Numbered from the stretch's first letter, positions 33,039 to 41,769 are shown. The stretch: DNA of 64,000 bases from Plantactinospora sp. KBS50 (GCF_002285795.1 NZ_CP022961.1:744001-808000); one strand, 5' to 3'. Notes: generated from the sequence alone by a model not told the origin. Numbers and translations are program-made.

Positions 33039-34556
33039 GTGCCGTTGACCTGCCGGACCCTGGGACGGTTCCTCGTGGGGCTGATCGCCGTCTGCTGCGC
33101 CGTCCAGACGGCGGGCGTACGGGTGTCGGCCGCCGTCCCGCAGGGACAGTTGCCGGGGTACGTGAAGTACTACACGGTGGCCGAGTCGTACCAGGGGGAG
33201 CCGGAGAACCTCACCGAGATCGCCGTGCGGCTGCTGGGCAGCGGTGAGCGGGCCGCGGAGATCTACAACCTCAACTCCGGGCGGGTGCAGGCGGATCGGG
33301 CCGGCCTGACCGACCCGCAGGTGCTGCATCCGGGTTGGGTGCTGGTGCTGCCCTGGGACGCGGCCGGGCCGGGGGTGAAGTACGGCCAACTGCCCGGGGT
33401 GTCCGTGCCCACGCCGATGCCCACGCCACCGGGTCCGAGGCCGCCGGCCTCCACCGCGCCCACCTCGTCGGCGAGCGCATCGCCGAGCGCGTCGGCCAGC
33501 GGTTCGCCGGGCGCCGGCGGCACGTCGAACGGCTGCGCCGCCGCGACCGCGTCGAGCCGGCAGTCCGACTGGGCGCAGGTGCAGATGGCGTCGGACCAGG
33601 CGTGGGAGCGGACCAAGGGCAACGGTGTGATGGTGGCCGTGGTGGACTCCGGTGTCGACGCCCAGGCGCCCCAACTGGCCGGCCGGGTGGCGGTGGGCGC
33701 GGACATCACCACCGGACGGGGACGCGGCGACACCGACTGCATCGGCAGCGGTACGGCGATGGCCGGCATCATCGCGGGGACCGGCGGATCGGACAACGCG
33801 CCGCCGGGTGTCGCGCCCGACGCGACGATCCTGCCCATCCGGGTGGTCCGGGCCGGCTCCGAGGCCAAGCCCGCGGACCAGGCGACCGCGATCGAGGTCG
33901 CGGTCTCGGCCGGCGCCTCGGTGCTGGCCATCGGCTCGTACGTCAGCCTTCGCGATCCGGCGGTGCTGGACGCGCTCACCAGGGCGTTGAGTCACGACGT
34001 GGTCGTGGTGGTGGCGGCACCCACCGAGTCGGTGACCCTGCCGTCGCCCGGCAGCGGTTCGGCCGGTGCGATCATCCGGGTCGGCGGTGTCGGCTCGGAC
34101 GGCCAACTCGCGGCCGCGTACCTGGAGTCCAGCGTGGACGTGGTCGCTCCCGGCATCGATGTCGCGAGCATCGGGCCTGGCGGCGCCGGCCCCATCACCA
34201 ACAGCGGCTCCCAGTTCGCGGTGGCCTTCGTGGCCGGCCAGGCGGCTCTGGTGTGGTCGGCGTTCCCGGATCTGACCGCCACCCAGGTGCGTTCGCGGAT
34301 CGAACGGACCGCCGACCGGATGGGCACCGCGGCCCCGGACAAGCGGTACGGCTGGGGAATGATCAATCCGGGTTCGGCCGTCACCGCCGAGGTGGGTGGG
34401 GAACCGCACGCCGAGCCGGTCGCCGCGGGGGAGGGCGGTGCCGGTTGGCTCCGCACGCTGGCCATCGCCGGTGTGGTGCTGATCCTGGTCGCGGCGGTCG
34501 CGCTGGTGGTGCTGCGCTCGCGACGGCCCGCCGACGACCTCGACGACCTCGACTGA
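33039..34556 (+). CDS. LysM plus mycosin-like S8 pseudoprotease 3
   Basis: 505 residues from the GTG at 33039 (GGAGGAG upstream). Signal peptide about 8-32; LysM-like domain about 41-106 (VKYYTVAES to WVLVLPWDA); Ser/Pro/Ala linker; subtilisin fold; membrane helix about 475-496 with an Arg and Asp-rich tail. Catalytic Asp is present (VVDSGVD, D203), but the His position is Ser (DCIGSGT, S237) and the Ser position is Gln (GSQFAVAFVAG, Q392). C166 and C234 keep the mycosin disulfide positions. A possible 46-codon ORF (32908-33048) overlaps its start but has no independent support. Confidence 0.82.
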   Translation: MPLTCRTLGRFLVGLIAVCCAVQTAGVRVSAAVPQGQLPGYVKYYTVAESYQGEPENLTEIAVRLLGSGERAAEIYNLNSGRVQADRAGLTDPQVLHPGWVLVLPWDAAGPGVKYGQLPGVSVPTPMPTPPGPRPPASTAPTSSASASPSASASGSPGAGGTSNGCAAATASSRQSDWAQVQMASDQAWERTKGNGVMVAVVDSGVDAQAPQLAGRVAVGADITTGRGRGDTDCIGSGTAMAGIIAGTGGSDNAPPGVAPDATILPIRVVRAGSEAKPADQATAIEVAVSAGASVLAIGSYVSLRDPAVLDALTRALSHDVVVVVAAPTESVTLPSPGSGSAGAIIRVGGVGSDGQLAAAYLESSVDVVAPGIDVASIGPGGAGPITNSGSQFAVAFVAGQAALVWSAFPDLTATQVRSRIERTADRMGTAAPDKRYGWGMINPGSAVTAEVGGEPHAEPVAAGEGGAGWLRTLAIAGVVLILVAAVALVVLRSRRPADDLDDLD

Positions 34557-34782
34557 CGCGGGGGTGGCACGGGCGACCGGGGCGCTCCTGCCCCGCGCGG
34601 TCCGGACGGCGCGGGCCGGGGTCTCGGCCGGACGGCGCGGTCCGGACGGCGCGGTCGGGCCGGCGCGGGCCGGGGTCCTGCTTCCGGCCCGGCACCCCGG
34701 TTCGTGAACCGAGCACCGTCCCGCTCCGTCTTGGGGTGACCCGGGTCCGCAGCCGTTGCGCCCGTACGAGCCGGAGGAACAC

Positions 34783-35403
34783 ATGCCCGCGTGCGCGATC
34801 GTCGACCAACACCCGGTACGGCGGGCCGGCCTGGAAAGGTTCGTCGCCGAGAGCGGGCGGCTGTCGGTCGCGGCCTCGGCGCGCTGCGTGGACGACCTCC
34901 TGGCCGGGGACGCACCGCTGGATGTCGCGATCGTCGATCTGACGGGTTGGTCGGGGGATCCGGCACTGCCGGCGATCGGGCGGGTCGCGGACCGCTGCCC
35001 GGTGGTGGTCACCATGTCCTGGAAGGGGTCGCCCGGCTTCGGCGCGCTGCTTCGGGCCGGTGCGCGCGGGTTCGTGGCCGACCACTGCGACGGGCACGTG
35101 ATCGTCGCGGCGCTCACGACGGTCGGGGAGGGCGGGTTCTACGTCTGTCCCGGCCTGACCGGGCGCTTCGAGGCGGAGATGGTGCCCGGTCGCAACGTCG
35201 ACCCGGCCGGTCTCGCGCCGCGCGAGGTCGAGACGCTGCGCTGGATCGCCCAAGGGCTCACGCACGCGCAGATCGCCGGGCGGATGGGCCTCACCGAGGC
35301 GACGGTGAACACGTACGCCAAGCGGATCCGCGCCAAACTCAACGCGGGGAACAAGGCGGAGCTGACCCGGATCGCGATAGAGCGCGGCCACCTGACCCGC
35401 TAG
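34783..35403 (+). CDS. LuxR/NarL-type regulator with an altered receiver domain
   Basis: 206 residues from the ATG at 34783 (GGAGGAACAC upstream; a start at 34756 is less likely). The N-terminal receiver has the phosphoacceptor candidate D52 (DVAIVDL), but its acidic pocket reads VDQHP instead of DDHP, and the usual lysine after the fifth strand (GxxLKD) is replaced (GFVADH). Phosphorylation may therefore be lost or different. The C-terminal LuxR helix-turn-helix is normal: LAPREVETLRWIAQGLTHAQ, IAGRMGLTEATVNTYAKRIR. No sensor kinase gene is adjacent. The position just after pseudoprotease 3 makes that cluster a possible target. Confidence 0.85.
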   Translation: MPACAIVDQHPVRRAGLERFVAESGRLSVAASARCVDDLLAGDAPLDVAIVDLTGWSGDPALPAIGRVADRCPVVVTMSWKGSPGFGALLRAGARGFVADHCDGHVIVAALTTVGEGGFYVCPGLTGRFEAEMVPGRNVDPAGLAPREVETLRWIAQGLTHAQIAGRMGLTEATVNTYAKRIRAKLNAGNKAELTRIAIERGHLTR

Positions 35404-35421
35404 CCGGGGCGACCCGCCGGC

Positions 35422-35427
35422 CATACT
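35422..35427 (+). promoter_or_regulatory. -10-like box of a leaderless transcript
   Basis: CATACT ends six bases before the ATG at 35434, which has no ribosome site. This is the same spacing as at several other starts in the window. Confidence 0.45.
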
Positions 35428-35433
35428 CCAGCC

Positions 35434-36156
35434 ATGACGACGGAGCGCGATGCCGGTGCCGACCTGCGGGTGCACGGTCCGGACCGGGAGCTGGAGCGCC
35501 GGCTGGGCGAGGAGTTGACGGCGTACAACAACCGGGCGACCGGCGCCGGCGACGAGTCCGACTTTTCGGTACGGGTGACCGGCCCGGACGGCGACCTGCT
35601 GGCCGGCCTGACCGGCTGGACCTGGGGGGACTGCGCCGGGATCAACCTGCTCTGGGTACGCGAGGACAGCCGTGGCCGGGGTTGGGGCGGCCGGCTGCTG
35701 CACGCCGCCGAACAGGAGGCCCGGCGGCGTGGCTGCGCGGAGATCTCGGTCTCCTCGTTCTCGTTCCAGGCGCCCGACTTCTACCGCCGGCACGGCTACC
35801 AGGACACCGGTCGCCGGGAGGGCATCCCGGGCGGCCACGTCGACCTGCATTTCTGGAAGTCCCTGCGGACCGACCCGGCCGGCGCGGTCCGGCTGGTGGC
35901 GCTGGTCGAGATGGCCGCAGGGCAGGTCGAGGCGGGCCGGCGGTACGAGGACGCGGTGTTGAGCCTGCTGCGCCGGCACGGTGGGCGGCTGGAGCGGCGG
36001 CTGCGGACCGCGGAGGGGACGGAGGTGCACGTGATCCGGTTCGACTCGCGGACCGGCTACGAGGCCTTCCTGGCCGATCCCGATCGGCTGACCCACCGTG
36101 CCGCGCTCGGTGACGCCGCGCCGGTGACCCGGGTGTTGGAGGTGACCGAGGTCTAG
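35434..36156 (+). CDS. GNAT N-acetyltransferase with an added C-terminal DUF1330-like domain
   Basis: 240 residues. The N-terminal GNAT fold has the acetyl-CoA loop WVREDSRGRGWGGRLLHAAE and the later FYRRHGYQDTGRR segment. From about residue 148 a second ferredoxin-like domain follows (VRLVALVEMAAGQVEAGRRY, EVHVIRFDSRTGYEAFLADP) that resembles DUF1330/ABM-type domains. The fusion is uncommon for this family. No ribosome site is visible and CATACT lies six bases upstream, so the message is probably leaderless. The substrate is unknown. Confidence 0.85.
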   Translation: MTTERDAGADLRVHGPDRELERRLGEELTAYNNRATGAGDESDFSVRVTGPDGDLLAGLTGWTWGDCAGINLLWVREDSRGRGWGGRLLHAAEQEARRRGCAEISVSSFSFQAPDFYRRHGYQDTGRREGIPGGHVDLHFWKSLRTDPAGAVRLVALVEMAAGQVEAGRRYEDAVLSLLRRHGGRLERRLRTAEGTEVHVIRFDSRTGYEAFLADPDRLTHRAALGDAAPVTRVLEVTEV

Positions 36157-36181
36157 GAGGTGGCCGGGGTCCAGGGCACGG

Positions 36182-37456
36182 TCACATCTCGTACTCCTCG
36201 GCCAGGTCCGCCCGCAGCCGCTCCGCGTACGGGGCGATCTCCCGCAGGACGCTCCTGGTCTGCGCCTCGGTGACCGTGACCGCGGCGTCCTGGGGTGGGC
36301 GGGCGGCGAGGAACTGGTGCCGGCGGCCGGTCGTCGGGTGGCTGGCGAACAGCGACGCGTCCTCGCGGATGCTCAGTTGCCGCCGCAGCACGATCTGGTC
36401 GGTGTGCCGGTCGCGGCAGCCGGCGATGTCCGTACGCCATTCGTGCAGCGCCACGCCGGCCTCACTCGCGCCGCTGACCAGAGAGTGGTACAGCGGCAAC
36501 CCCGCCAGCGCGTCGAGAAGGCTGAGCGCGGCGGCCGTTCCGCCGGCCTGGGCGGCCAGGACGTCGGCCCGTTGCTCGGCGGCCCGGTCGTGGCCCGATC
36601 CGACGACGTTGATCCCCAGGTGCAGCCCGAACAGCAGCCAGGACAGCGTGCCGTTGATGAGACGCAGCAGCTCGTACAGGAGCGCCTCGAATCCGTGCAT
36701 GCCCTGGTCGAGCCAGTTCGCGGTCGGCGGCCGCAGGATCGACGAGAGGTGTCCGAAGGTCACCCGTGCCGGCCGGGCGAGCAGGCTGCGCCGGGAGTCC
36801 TTGTTGGCGATGTGACCCAGTTCGTGCCCGAGAAGCGCCACGATCTCCTCGATCCGGAGGCTGGCCAGCAGCGGCACACCCAGGGTGAGGATGCGCCGAC
36901 CCCGGATGCCCAGCACGGTGACGGACGCCGTCCAGGAGTACGGGTCGATGATCAGGATGTCCGGCCGTGGTGCGCCGGTGGCCGCGGCGACCTGCCCGAT
37001 GAGTTCGTGCAGGGCGGGCGTCGTCTCCGGATCGAGCCGGTACCTGCCGCGCAGGTAGCGCCGGACCCGACCGAGCCGGGGCCGCAACGCGTACGCCACG
37101 GGTAGCAGCAGCGCCCCGAGCAGGATGTCGAGATTGTGGCGGTGCCAGATGATCAGGTAGAGGCCGCCGATCAGCGCCGCCAGCGGTACCGCGACGAGGA
37201 TCGCGGACACCGCACAGAGAAAGACGAAGCCGGCACGGGAGGATCCGGTGCCCTCGGTGGTCAGCCGCAGGTCGGCCCGGAATCCGTGCCGGTGGTCCAG
37301 CCGCGTCATCGCTCGCCAGTACCACGGCCACTTCTGTGGCGGTGTGTACGCGTCGAGGTTCCACTCGCATGCGGTGCACCACGGTGCCGCTTCCCCGAGG
37401 ACGGCGAGCGTGGTGCCGCAGTTCGGGCAGGATTCGACGATGCTGGTGGCGGTCAC
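36182..37456 (-). CDS. M48-family membrane zinc metallopeptidase with N-terminal zinc ribbon
   Basis: 424 residues if begun at the GTG at 37456; a TTG at 37495 would add 13. Four cysteines (C10, C13, C27, C30 in CPNC and CTAC) make a zinc ribbon at the start. Membrane segments lie at about 75-122. The catalytic HExxH is ALLGHELGHIANKD (H211, E212, H215), and a third ligand is likely in RAAEQRADVLAAQAGG. The order is that of HtpX/Ste24-like peptidases, which degrade damaged membrane proteins. The gene converges with the acetyltransferase gene, and GTGACCG/CGGTCAC repeats (36142-36148, 36179-36185) lie at the junction. Confidence 0.88.
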   Translation of the reverse strand: MTATSIVESCPNCGTTLAVLGEAAPWCTACEWNLDAYTPPQKWPWYWRAMTRLDHRHGFRADLRLTTEGTGSSRAGFVFLCAVSAILVAVPLAALIGGLYLIIWHRHNLDILLGALLLPVAYALRPRLGRVRRYLRGRYRLDPETTPALHELIGQVAAATGAPRPDILIIDPYSWTASVTVLGIRGRRILTLGVPLLASLRIEEIVALLGHELGHIANKDSRRSLLARPARVTFGHLSSILRPPTANWLDQGMHGFEALLYELLRLINGTLSWLLFGLHLGINVVGSGHDRAAEQRADVLAAQAGGTAAALSLLDALAGLPLYHSLVSGASEAGVALHEWRTDIAGCRDRHTDQIVLRRQLSIREDASLFASHPTTGRRHQFLAARPPQDAAVTVTEAQTRSVLREIAPYAERLRADLAEEYEM

Positions 37457-37881
37457 GACAGGATCTTTCGGAAGCGGGCAGCGAAGATCAAGCAACGATC
37501 GTGCATCGATGTCCGCCGTCGGCCCATCTCGGGCGGCCCGCCGCCCGGTTCCTGTCGCCGGCAGGCTCGGGCTGGCATCCTGGCTGAACGTGCTGCGCGC
37601 GGTTCAGGCCAGCTCAGCGGCGGTGTGGTGGCTCGGACATCGAGGGCTGGAGGCGGAAAACCACCCCACGGGTCGTTGACACATGAACCGGTTAAGATTC
37701 ATTATTGTCTATCAATCGGGAGGCCTCCGGCCGGGCGGGTCTCCGGACCGTGCCGCGGTGCACCCGCCGCGCCGTGGTTGAGCGGCCGGTCCGGCGCCTC
37801 CGCGGGTGACGCCGGGCCGACCGGCCCGGTCAGCCGGCGCCCGGTCCCGCCGCGTCCGGCGCCCGGTCCCGCCGCGCCCGG
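37457..37881. other. Intergenic stretch upstream of the M48 gene
   Basis: About 425 bases. An AT-richer patch at about 37680-37720 (AAGATTCATTATTGTCTATC) stands out. CCGGCGCCCGGTCCCGCCGC is repeated at 37834 and 37856, just downstream of the M29 peptidase stop. No gene is supported. Confidence 0.5.
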
Positions 37882-39096
37882 TCAGACCGGCAGCACCCAT
37901 TCGTCGTCCCGGAGAAGGTCGACGCTGCCGCTCGGACCGGTGCCGGTCACCGTGAGGCCCTCGCCGCCGATCACCACGTCGGTGTGCACCGTGGAGCGGT
38001 TCAACCCCAGCTCGTACCGCTCGTCGTCGCTCTTGGCCAGGCCGCCGGCCACCGCGAACGGGAAGCTGAACCCCCAGGCCACGTGGCAACCGGCGTTCTC
38101 GTCGAACAGCGTGTTGTGGAACACGACGCCGGCCTTCGCGATCCGGGAGTCCCGGTCCACCAGCGCGACCTCGCCGAGGCTGCGCGCGCCCTCGTCGGTG
38201 TCCAGTTGGGCGCGCACGACGTCCGCTCCCCGGACCGCGGTGGCCTCCGTGATCCGGCCGCCGGCGAACGTCACGACCAGGCCCTCCACCAGCCGGCCGC
38301 CGATCACCACGGGCCGGGTGAGCCGGATCCGGCCGTCCGCCCGGCGCCGGTCCGGGCTGGTGAAGACCTCCTCCGTGGGGATGTTCGGCAGGTAGAACAG
38401 GCCGCTCGGATCCTCCTCGCCGCCGCCGGTCCACCGCGTCTCGGGCAGCAGCCCGACGGTCAGGTCCGTGCCGGAACCGTGGTAGCGGACCTCGGTGAGT
38501 TCGAGCGCGTCGAGTGCCCGTGCACGGGCGGCAAGTTCGGCGTGCCGGTCCCGCCACCGGGTCACCGGATCCGGCTCGTCCAGGCGCATCGCGGTGGCCA
38601 CCGCCGCCCACAGCCGGTCGGTGTCCGGCTCGCCGAAGACCTGCCGCGCCCAGCCTGGGTTGGGCGCCGCCACCACCGTCCAGCGCAACTGCTCCTCGAT
38701 CATGGCCTGCTGCATGGCCCGCAACTCCTCCACCGGGCGGGCCGCGACCTTCGCCGGATCCACGTCGTCGAGCAGGTGCGGATCGGCCTCGCCGGCGAGG
38801 GTGATGAAGCAGACGCCCTCGGCGGTCCACGAGCGGATCCGTTCCAGCGTCCACGGCCGGGTCCGGGTGAGTTCGGCCGGCGTGGCGTGCAGCAGCCGGG
38901 ATCGCCGGATCGGGCCGTCGGTCCAGTCGACGTCCACCCAGCCGGCGCCGGCCGCGTACGCCTGCTGGACCACGGCCCGCGCGGTCTCCAGATGCGCGGT
39001 GTCGGCTCGGACCACGACGCCCTGATCCGGCTGTACGTTGACGCCGACCCGGACGACCAGGTCGGCGAACCGCTGAAGAAGATCTGTACCCGTCAT
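37882..39096 (-). CDS. M29-family aminopeptidase
   Basis: 404 residues, ATG at 39096. The two-domain form and length match thermophilic-type (M29) metalloaminopeptidases, with the metal-binding region in the C-terminal half: LPNIPTEEVFTSPD, ARSLGEVALVD, HNTLFDENAGCHVAWG and STVHTDVVIG supply the Glu, Glu, His and His/Asp ligands expected. TACGCT lies six bases upstream of the ATG on the minus strand (39103-39108) and there is no ribosome site, so the transcript is probably leaderless. It releases N-terminal residues from peptides in the cytoplasm. Confidence 0.92.
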   Translation of the reverse strand: MTGTDLLQRFADLVVRVGVNVQPDQGVVVRADTAHLETARAVVQQAYAAGAGWVDVDWTDGPIRRSRLLHATPAELTRTRPWTLERIRSWTAEGVCFITLAGEADPHLLDDVDPAKVAARPVEELRAMQQAMIEEQLRWTVVAAPNPGWARQVFGEPDTDRLWAAVATAMRLDEPDPVTRWRDRHAELAARARALDALELTEVRYHGSGTDLTVGLLPETRWTGGGEEDPSGLFYLPNIPTEEVFTSPDRRRADGRIRLTRPVVIGGRLVEGLVVTFAGGRITEATAVRGADVVRAQLDTDEGARSLGEVALVDRDSRIAKAGVVFHNTLFDENAGCHVAWGFSFPFAVAGGLAKSDDERYELGLNRSTVHTDVVIGGEGLTVTGTGPSGSVDLLRDDEWVLPV

Positions 39097-39102
39097 CCGG
39101 CC

Positions 39103-39108
39103 AGCGTA
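39103..39108 (-). promoter_or_regulatory. -10-like box of a leaderless transcript (M29 peptidase)
   Basis: TACGCT on the minus strand, six bases before the ATG at 39096, with no ribosome site between. Confidence 0.5.
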
Positions 39109-39196
39109 TTTGCCCCACCCCAGCCCTGCTGTCCGATATCGGCGGAGGTCGTCGCGGTCCGGACTCGCCGCAGGTCCGCGCGCGACCGCCCCGCGG

Positions 39197-39202
39197 TAGC
39201 CT
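39197..39202 (+). promoter_or_regulatory. -10-like box of a leaderless transcript (NAT)
   Basis: TAGCCT ends six bases before the GTG at 39209, with no ribosome site between. Confidence 0.5.
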
Positions 39203-39208
39203 CCCGAG

Positions 39209-40126
39209 GTGCCCGACCCCGCATCGGCCGTGGCCCGGGCCGGCGCGGCGGGCCGTCGGTGGCAACCCCTGCCGCTGCCCGAGCCGCTGGTCGGGGCGTA
39301 CCTTCGCCGGCTCGGCCTGGACCCGGAAGCCGAACGGCGCGCGACCCCTGCACCGGAGCGGCTGTGCCGGCTACACGCCGCCCACGTCGCCTCGGTCGCG
39401 TACGAGACGCTCTGGATCGCGCTCGGCGAGTCGCGCGGAATTGCCCCCGCCGAGTCGGCCCGGTACGTGGTGTGCGGCCGAGGCGGCTACTGCTACCAGC
39501 TCAACAGCGCCTTCTCGGCGCTGCTCGCCTCGCTCGGCTACCCGGTGCGCTGGCACCGCGCCGGGGTGCAGCGGCGCCGCGACCCCGCGCCGCCGGGTGC
39601 CGACGGCAACCATCTCACCCTGACCGCCCGGGTGGACGGCCGATCGTGGTGGCTGGACGTGGGGCTCGGCGACGGTCCACTGGAGCCCGCGCCGCTCGCC
39701 ACCACCACCGGACCCGGGTTCCGGCTCCGCCGCTCCGACGTCGTACCCGGCGGGTGGCGGTTGGACCACGAGCCCGGCGGCGGATTCGTCGGGATGGACT
39801 TCACGCTCGGCGCGACCGGCCCCGCGGCACTGCTGCCGCGGCACGTCGCCCAGTCCGGCGCGGCCACCTCAAGCTTCGTCCGGGTGGTCACGGTGCAGCG
39901 GCGGACGCCGGCCGGGGTTGCCGCGCTGCGCGGCTGTGTGCTGACCGAACGCCCGGCCGCCGACTCCGCGTCGGTCCGGGAGGTTCTCCGGTACGCCGAG
40001 TGGCGTGCCCTGTTGGCCGACGGCTTCGGCCTGGTTCTCGACGACGTACCGGCGGACCGGCTTACCGCCGTGTGGCGGCGGCTGCGGGCGGCGCATGCGG
40101 AGTGGGACCGGGCCGGGCGTCCCTGA
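39209..40126 (+). CDS. Arylamine N-acetyltransferase
   Basis: 305 residues, GTG at 39209. The catalytic triad of the NAT family is complete: C95 in GRGGYCYQLN, H135 in DGNHLTL and D150 in WWLDVGLGD. The enzyme transfers acetyl groups from acetyl-CoA to aromatic amines and hydrazines. Some actinobacterial relatives act as amide synthases in ansamycin pathways, but no biosynthetic genes are near. The length is close to the family norm. The promoter box TAGCCT six bases ahead and lack of a ribosome site suggest a leaderless message. Confidence 0.9.
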   Translation: MPDPASAVARAGAAGRRWQPLPLPEPLVGAYLRRLGLDPEAERRATPAPERLCRLHAAHVASVAYETLWIALGESRGIAPAESARYVVCGRGGYCYQLNSAFSALLASLGYPVRWHRAGVQRRRDPAPPGADGNHLTLTARVDGRSWWLDVGLGDGPLEPAPLATTTGPGFRLRRSDVVPGGWRLDHEPGGGFVGMDFTLGATGPAALLPRHVAQSGAATSSFVRVVTVQRRTPAGVAALRGCVLTERPAADSASVREVLRYAEWRALLADGFGLVLDDVPADRLTAVWRRLRAAHAEWDRAGRP

Positions 40127-40155
40127 CCGGACCGTCGGCCACCTTCGGAGGCGTG

Positions 40156-40214
40156 GCGAGTCATCCGCCGGATGCCTCAGACGGCCTCGATGAGGTGTCT
40201 GGCGGATGACTCGC
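40156..40214. terminator. Large hairpin between convergent NAT and rsgA genes
   Basis: GCGAGTCATCCGCC (40156-40169) pairs exactly with GGCGGATGACTCGC (40201-40214). The loop carries a further partly paired GCCTCA/TGAGGT stem. It is placed between two convergent genes, as expected of a bidirectional terminator. Confidence 0.75.
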
Positions 40215-40250
40215 GCCCGGACACGCGACGGCCCCGGATGGTGGTGGAAG

Positions 40251-41213
40251 TCAGGGGCGGGCCGGGTTGGAGTTCCGGGACAGCTTGGCCCACCTCTTGC
40301 GCTCCTCGGACCGGGCCCGAGCGTCGAACCGCCGAGCCTGGAACGCCAACTCCCGTTGCAGCTTGCGGTGCCGTTCCAACCGGCCCGCGTCGATCTCCCC
40401 GCGCTCGATGGCGGCCCGGACCGCGCAGCCCGGCTCCGACTCGTGCCCGCAGTCGGAGAACCGGCACTGCGCCGCGAGGTCGGTGATGTCGGCGTACGCC
40501 GCATCGACGCCCTCGGCCGCGTCGGACAGGCCCACCGCACGCAGCCCGGGGGTGTCGATCAGGTAGCCGCCGCCGGGAAGCTCCACGAGTTCCCGCCAGG
40601 CGGTCGTGTGCCGGCCCTTGCCGTCCGACTCCCGGACCGCGCCGGTGGCCAGCTCCATCCCGCCGACCAGCCCGTTGATCAGGGTGGACTTGCCGGCGCC
40701 GCTGGCACCGATGGCCACCAGTGTCCGGTCCGGAGCGATCATCGCGCGTACCGGGTCGAGGCTGGTGAGGTCGGTGACCGTGACGGGCACGACGTCCACG
40801 CCCGGCGCGGCGGCCCCGAACTGGCTCAACGCCGGGCCGACGTCCTCCGGTCGGCAAAGGTCGATCTTGGTGGCCACCAGCAGCGGCTGCGCGCCGGAGG
40901 CCCAGGCGAGCGCGAGCAGCCGTTCGACCCGGCCGAGCCGGGCGTCGCGTTCCAGCGGCGCACACACCGCGACGATGTCCAAATTGGCCGCGAGGACCTG
41001 CTCGACGGCCCGGCCGCCGACGCCGAGCCGGCGGATTTCGGTGCTGCGTGGCTGGATGCCGGACACCTGGCCGGCGTCGTCGAGCAGCGCCCAGTCGCCC
41101 ACCGCCACCCCGATGGTGGTGGGCACGGTCCGCGGTCCGTCCGGGGTGGCGAGTACGCAGGACTTCCGCTCCACGCGTACGACGCGGTGAGCGGACGAAT
41201 AAGAATGGGGCAA
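40251..41213 (-). CDS. rsgA: Ribosome small subunit-dependent GTPase A
   Basis: 320 residues from a TTG at 41213 with GGAG ten bases upstream on the minus strand. An N-terminal OB-like part is followed by a circularly permuted GTPase: TKID (115-118, G4) comes before GASGAGKST (169-177, G1) and DTPGLR (G3), with KGRHTT as switch. A C-terminal zinc domain (CRFSDCGHESEPGC) completes the RsgA/YjeQ signature. It checks the maturation of the 30S ribosomal subunit. It stands alone and convergent with the NAT gene. Confidence 0.95.
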   Translation of the reverse strand: MPHSYSSAHRVVRVERKSCVLATPDGPRTVPTTIGVAVGDWALLDDAGQVSGIQPRSTEIRRLGVGGRAVEQVLAANLDIVAVCAPLERDARLGRVERLLALAWASGAQPLLVATKIDLCRPEDVGPALSQFGAAAPGVDVVPVTVTDLTSLDPVRAMIAPDRTLVAIGASGAGKSTLINGLVGGMELATGAVRESDGKGRHTTAWRELVELPGGGYLIDTPGLRAVGLSDAAEGVDAAYADITDLAAQCRFSDCGHESEPGCAVRAAIERGEIDAGRLERHRKLQRELAFQARRFDARARSEERKRWAKLSRNSNPARP

Positions 41214-41769
41214 GGCAAACTCCGAGTGGGACAGCGCCGCCCGGAAGAGAGAAAGGTCAGTGGGCGGCGGAACGAGGGCAGGGGGCAGCGGTAACGGCAG
41301 TCCGGATCATCCGGTCCCACCTCCCTCGGCGTCGCTCGTCGTCTCGGACCCGACGCCGCACACCGTACCGGTCGCGGTGCGCGGCGCAAACCGATTTCCG
41401 GTACGCCAGCCCAGCACCCAGCAGCCCGGCAGCCCGGCAGCGTTCGGTGCCGCCGCCATCCGTTCAACCAACCGGATTTGGCGCTGTCACCCGCCCAGCC
41501 TGTGTCGCGGCGCAGGCCCGTGCCGGGTCGGGCCGCCCCGTGCCGGCCCGCCCCGGCGCGGACCGGCGTCCGACGCCGACACCTTCGCGCGGTGCGGTAG
41601 TTCTACGCGACGGGTACGACAGAATCCGCGCGCCGCCCGGCCGCCGCTGACACCACGCGGCGCACGGGTTACCAGGTGGACCGTCGACGTCGGGCGAACT
41701 CATCGGTCGCCCCCGGTGTCGCGACGAAATTTCCGGAATCGGATCGACGGTTCTGCCTATCATCGGCCG
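41214..41769. other. Intergenic stretch between rsgA and an acetyltransferase gene
   Basis: About 555 bases between divergent genes. Long open frames run through it but lack ribosome sites and codon bias. It should hold both promoters. A TATCAT box for the right-hand gene lies at its end. I see no RNA gene or repeat of note. Confidence 0.5.
41758..41763 (+). promoter_or_regulatory. -10-like box of a leaderless transcript (GNAT)
   Basis: TATCAT ends six bases before the GTG at 41770, with no ribosome site between. Confidence 0.5.

Noticed and set aside
32908-33048. 46-codon ORF between the LysM gene and pseudoprotease 3
   Set aside because: It overlaps both neighbours and has no ribosome site, recognisable domain or distinctive composition.
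14685-34556. Calling the three S8-fold proteins active mycosin proteases
   Set aside because: The nucleophile serine is replaced in all three and the histidine in two, so activity is not supported.
32853-35117. 754-codon minus-strand frame opposite pseudoprotease 3
   Set aside because: Shadow frame with no recognisable domain; the plus strand carries the real gene.
39209-40126. Amide synthase of an ansamycin cluster
   Set aside because: The fold is shared, but no polyketide synthase or starter-unit genes are present, so a general arylamine acetyltransferase is the safer call.
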